Shown here: piece by piece, positions 59,417 to 64,000 of the stretch
How the letters are laid out: every line of letters starts with the position of its first letter
How positions within the stretch are numbered: position 1 is the stretch's first letter
Assembly: GCA_035578905.1 (NCBI GenBank)
Contig: JAQJVL010000057.1
Span: 2,604,001 to 2,668,000 of the forward strand
Source: Stictocephala bisonia
Taxonomy: Eukaryota; Arthropoda; Insecta; Hemiptera; Membracidae
DNA length: 64,000 bases
Direction: 5' to 3'
Program-made: the position numbers and the translations under genes
The notes under the pieces: model-generated
What the model saw: only the letters and a program-made list of their open reading frames with translations
The model's database searches: none
What the model was told of the DNA's origin: nothing

Positions 59417-61719
59417 CAGGGTGAGTCTCTACTGACACCATTAAATTTACCTGTTTGTTGTACTCACAAAAAGGAACAAAAAAGTCCCCATTAACCTCTG
59501 TCCGATTCTCAACCGTTTGGCTGTAAGGGCTCATATTGTGTGTTTTTAAAATTACTTGACATTAACTAACTGATTGAGCTACAAAAACCAAAGCAAAACA
59601 CATACCAGATTTTTATTAATACCATTGAAAAGATCGTTAAATTTTCTATAAATGTCAATCATTTTGCAAGCAAACGTAAATAAAAACTAGATTTCCTAGA
59701 GGAAGTTTATTAAAAAAATATGCAACATGTATTTTTATCCAATTGTTTAAGACCCCATATTAGCACATAAATGTAGTCTAATTTAATGTAAAGTTAAGTA
59801 GAAAACTTTTCTCACTAATAAGCTTGGAATAGATGTATAATTTAATTGGGTTGAATATCATTAAACCAAAAATAACACCTAAAATATTTCATAAAACATG
59901 GTTTATTCGGTTGCATTTAACTACCAAACTCAACCTGTGCCTGTTTTTTGTTTTGCATGTAACTTCTTTAATGAGCTTATTGGACTATTATTTGAAATCT
60001 GCTGTTACACTTTTATTATTATTCTGTACCTGAAATCAGCTGTTGTAATAATTACCCCATTTTGAACAATAGTTACTCATATTAGTCTGTGAAAACACAA
60101 ATCATCTTCTTTGGACAATTTGGAAATATTTATTTTTACTTTTATACTTAAACATAATTAGCTTAAAATTAGTGAGGGTATTAGCATTTGTTCTATTGTG
60201 TCACAGAGAATACATTCGTTGATTTCCAGAGAGAAGAATTCCTGATGTAAGAACATTTGTAAGGGTTCATAATTTTCTGTGTGAAACTGGTAGATTTCCT
60301 GTCAATGACCGCTCCGTTGGTAACATCATACAAGATGTTGGGTTAGAGGAAGCTGTACTTGCTCAAGTAAAAAGAGATGCAAGAACAAGTACAAGAAGAA
60401 TTGCTACTGAATGTGTAGTAAGTCAGTCGTTTGTGTCGAGACTCTTGCGTAAAAATCAAATACACCCAAACCACTTTACTCGTGTCCAGACAATTAACAA
60501 CGGACACGTCTGTTGACAATATTGACAGACCCTCCTCTGAGACGTCAATTTTGTCAATGGGTTTTACAGCACGATAATGCAGATTTTCTTAAAACAATCT
60601 TGTGGACAGACGAATCTACATTTACACGAGACGGTGTTTTTAAATACTACAATGAACACTTCTATGACACTGAAAACCCACACCTTTGTCGTGAATCACG
60701 GAGCCAAACTAGGTTTAAGTTAAACGTGTAGGTTGGACTGATAGGGGACAAGCTGATAGGTCCCTACCTTGATCTCCCTACATCATTAATTGGAGTTCAA
60801 TACCTTCAATTTCTAAATAATATCCTACCAGACCTCGTCGGCGCATTATTTTCCAGACAGATGGAGCACCACCACATTTCAACGTGTGCTGTTGCTTGGC
60901 CACCACGGTGGCCTGACATCAACCCTATTGATTACTACGTCTGGGGTTCTTTGAATTAAGAAGTGTACAGAAGTGCAGTGTACAAACAGCCAAAGAATTG
61001 AGACATCGAATCGTGAGGGCTGTTAGACGCCTTAGAAATGAAATCAATTTAAAGGCAAGTGTAAGGGAGTTGAGGAACCGAGTCCGTACCTGCATAAGGG
61101 AAAATGGTGGACATATTGAACACTTATTAAAGTAGTTTTTGTTATAATAAAGCATGATTATCTAAGTATTACAGTTATTATGTTTATTATTACGTAAAAA
61201 CTGAAAGTTTGTTTGTTAAATAAAACCGAATAAACCATGTTTTATGAAATATTTTAGGTGTTATTTTTGGTTTCATGATATTCAACCCAATTAAATTATA
61301 CATTTATTCCAAGATTATTAGTGAGAGAAGTTTTCCACTTAACTTTACATTAAATTAGACTACATTTATGTGCTGATATGGGGTCTTAAACAATTGGAGA
61401 AAAATACATGTTGCATATTTTTTTAATAAACTTCCTCTAGGAAATCTAGTTTTTATTTACGTTTAATTGCAAAATGATTGACATTTATAGAAAATTTAAC
61501 GATCTTTTCAATGGTATTAATAAAAATCTGGTTTGTGTTTTGCTTTGGTTTTTGTAGCTCAATCAGTGAGTTAATGTCAAGTAATTTTAAAAACACACAA
61601 TATGAGCCCTTACAGCCAAACGGCTGAGAATTGGACACAGGTTAATAGGGACTTTTTTGTTCCTTTTTGTGAGTACAACAAACAGGTAAATTTAATGGTG
61701 TCAGTAGAGACTCACCCTG
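59417..61719 (+). mobile_element. Tc1/mariner-type transposon with about 496-bp inverted repeats
   Basis: The ends CAGGGTGAGTCTCTACTGAC and its inverse are flanked by TA (59415-59416, 61720-61721). Inverted arms run 59417-59912 and 61224-61719 with few differences (AAGATCGTTAAATTTTCTAT and its inverse are examples). The middle holds a broken transposase on the plus strand. Long arms with TA duplication fit a Tc1/mariner-related family. Confidence 0.9.
60186..61133 (+). pseudogene. Broken mariner-type transposase
   Basis: Reading frames switch along the gene. The N-terminal part ERRIPDVRTFVRVHNFLCET and RTSTRRIATECVVSQSFVSR is helix-turn-helix-like. The first catalytic Asp block is ILWTDESTFTRDGVF (about 60597-60641). 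Next come IGDKLIGPYLDLP and YLQFLNNILP, then a second-Asp block QTDGAPPHFN in another frame (about 60856). The third-Asp block PDINPIDYYVWG (about 60913-60948) follows too closely, so about 30 residues between the second and third Asp are deleted. The C-terminus ends CIRENGGHIEHLLK and a stop. The copy cannot be active. The wording matches a common insect Tc1/mariner-type transposase with a long N-terminal region. Confidence 0.85.
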
Positions 61720-61721
61720 TA

Positions 61722-63560
61722 TAATCAGAACATTTCAGTTACTACTCACCATAAACAAACAAACAAAAACAATTAAATTTCACTGGGCTTTTATCACTAG
61801 AACTCTCCAGATCAATCGAACATTATAAATGTCACGTGTCCCGGTTCACCGACCTTATGACAGCTACTGACAAGTCGCCTCAGGAAGTAGAGGCTATAAT
61901 TTTGTATCGCTGTACATATTTGTTTGTGTAATGGGTTCCTTGTATGTGAACGCATTGATTGTTCCAAAATACGGAAACGGAAGTGTTGATACCATAACAA
62001 CCCGGTTCGCACGGTTAGCACATATCTCGTTGTCTCTTCGAACGGAATTTCTTTTGACATTTCTACTTGCGTTGTGTTTATAAAATAACACAACGATTCG
62101 GTATATAAAAATCGCCCCATATTCATATAATAAATTAATTAGCCTAAACTTTTTTAACGTTTATTCAGAATAAATATATTATTTTTAAATATAATTGTGC
62201 TTATTTTAATGGCTTTTTTCTCATGATACGTTTTGCAATTAATAAACTCGAAGAAGTTCATAAAAGTATTATAAGTAACATTTTAAAGAAATAATATTGA
62301 CCTAGAATTAGTGTATGTGGGGCAGGGATCTATAATAGACCAGGTTTATGTCCGAACTGGAAATGCTAACATCTTTCAGAAGATATGTTTTAGAAATATA
62401 TTTAAATTTTGGTCAAGTTTTTCGCAATCGCCATGTCAAATAAAATAAGTGGAAGTGATGGATTCTTATGGTAATGTACAAGTATAACCAAACGTGCTAA
62501 ATCTTCGTGTGTCGTCTAAAATACAGTAGCATAAACACTTGAATGCCATTAACATGTCGAGATTTCAACATTAAACATGCAATTTGTAATTCTATCCCCC
62601 CTAAAATTAAACAGTTTTTTTACCAAGAGTATAAGAGTATCTCACAGTTGATCTATATAAAATTTAACACAATTTCTTAAGAATTGAAATGTCCCGATAA
62701 TTAATCGTAGAATCTGGATCACCTTTTCTTAAAAACAATCAATTAGAGTGGATGTTTTAGCAGTCCAAATAAATTTGTAATGAACTACGTAATTTCCAAT
62801 ACATAATGTGTGACATTATCAGTTTAAACAAATATTGTCATAAAAATAAATCTATTATTTTACTAGGGATGAATAATTCAAAGTAAACGTTAATTTATTA
62901 CGCTACACTGCTGTAGTTAGACACGCACGAGACACGAGCGTATTAGGGCAGGGGCCGCACGCAAGCTGCGGACTCGGGTCACGTCAGGCAACAATACGTT
63001 TAGCATGCTGCCTGACACGCCAACTGAACATAACCTCTGACCTGGCTGCATGGAACTATATACTGTGTACTTGGTGAACTGTGGTGACATGTCGTTTTGC
63101 TTACCCTCATTGCTATGAAGGAAAATGTTTCGTCTTATTGTGTTTAATTATTAATATCATGTTACGTGATACGACAATGGAGTTCATATTTTATAAATTT
63201 TCAATAAGTAAAGACTTTGCCTCTAGGATTTTAAATACTTATAGAATTGAACTAATGAAACAAAAATTACACGGAACTAACTCCCCAACACATTAAGCCA
63301 TACACTTTCCAAAACATGTAGTATTACAAATGTACAAAACCAAACAAAACGCATATCTCTCAGACTCGATGATCATTTTTACTATATGGGTGGAGTTAAA
63401 GGTCAACCATTCTAACATAAATAAAGTATTAAGAAATAAAGGCCCAGATACTGCTAATATCATGCTTATATAAAAATGGGGAAAATTGCAAGCTTGAGGT
63501 TGATTTTAATGGTACCAAAGGCAAAATATCGTCAATATGTGAAGAATCAATTAAAACAGA
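61722..63560. other. Non-coding stretch with a small GC-rich patch
   Basis: At 61812-62126 two minus-strand frames are open over each other for 65-104 codons, with no recognisable family. 62925-63050 is GC-richer (GACACGAGCGTATTAGGGCA). No gene is supported. Confidence 0.4.
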
Positions 63561-64000
63561 CTTCCCACGCACCTCCCCAACGAATAAGACTCGTAAGAAC
63601 TCTTTCTGAACCCCCTATTAACCACGAACAATAGCTAACCCATATTTTGACCATCTCTTTCCTAATAATAGCTGAAGACACCTCCCGCTATCCCGAGGTG
63701 CATGACTGCTTGACTGCTGACTCTTTCACATACCCCTCTCCAAGAATTAAAAGTTAACCTATGTCCCACCCACCCTCCTCCAAAGGAAAACTGCTGACGT
63801 GCTTCCCAATTTCTCCACGAATACGAGTTGTGAACCTTACCATCCCCTCTAGGTCTAGCCCACCTCCCTCCCTGCTGACGTGTGCCCACTAACCCCACGA
63901 TATGACTCCCGAGTGCTGAGTCCTTCCCGTCCTCTCTCCACCAATCTGACTTAGGTATGTCCCACCTCTCTCCCTGCTGAAGTGTGCCCACTAACCTCAC
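63561..64000. repeat. C/T-rich minisatellite running off the window
   Basis: CCCACCTCCCTCCCTGCTGA then CGTGTGCCCACTAACC occurs at 63859-63898 and again at 63961-64000 with few changes, a period of 102 bp. Earlier, more diverged units with CTGCTGACGTG lie at about 63764-63860. The 112-codon antisense frame here is a product of the repeat. Confidence 0.75.

Noticed and set aside
61812..62126. Two overlapping minus-strand frames of 104 and 65 codons
   Set aside because: No family motif, no splice signals and no repeat relationship; I could not support a gene.

Overview
This 64 kb window is AT-rich eukaryotic DNA, most likely from an insect. The evidence is spliced coding exons, a high load of degenerate non-LTR retrotransposons and DNA transposons, and arrays of the arthropod telomere motif TTAGG. 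A hemimetabolous insect such as a hemipteran is my guess, but nothing here fixes the order. There is one run of 500 Ns at 35090-35589. I see no prokaryotic operons, CRISPR array or rRNA.

Only one host gene is supported: a minus-strand phospholipase D3/4-like gene. Three coding exons (46466-46575, 39645-39812, 35863-36043) have consensus splice sites and compatible phases. They encode an acidic cytosolic tail, a transmembrane anchor and the start of the PLD fold. The first exon and all catalytic exons are missing from what I can read. Its two visible introns (about 3.6 kb and 6.7 kb) are full of mobile elements.

The rest is a stratified transposon landscape. From left to right: a LINE 3' end; a tRNA-derived SINE; a 36-bp minisatellite that inverts; a LINE remnant broken by two separate insertions (6186-7092, 7298-8519), the first a foldback element with 9-bp target duplications carrying TTAGG arrays; small MITEs; two opposed fragments of one LINE family (17.8 and 18.8-20.5 kb); a 32-bp satellite split by a 1.56 kb long-TIR element at a TA; three Helitrons in a row (27.6-29.4 kb); a LINE remnant (32-33.7 kb); a 76-bp satellite running into the gap; a LINE tail split by a TTAA-flanked piggyBac-like MITE (38.5-39.2 kb); a pogo/Tigger-type MITE (39.9-40.7 kb); a comparatively intact two-ORF LINE (41.9-45.4 kb); a perfect 257-bp palindrome (45.58-45.83 kb); a Tigger-derived MITE (47.9-48.6 kb).

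The most elaborate structure is at 52.3-58.2 kb. A pogo-superfamily transposon (53522-57340) with TA duplications, terminal and subterminal repeats and a nearly intact DD35D transposase sits inside a LINE. That LINE in turn lies between hAT-like ends with an imperfect 8-bp duplication. At 59.4-61.7 kb is a Tc1/mariner-type element with terminal inverted repeats of about 496 bp and a broken transposase. The window ends in a C/T-rich minisatellite.

All superfamily names come from reading motifs, inverted ends and target duplications by eye. No database search was run.
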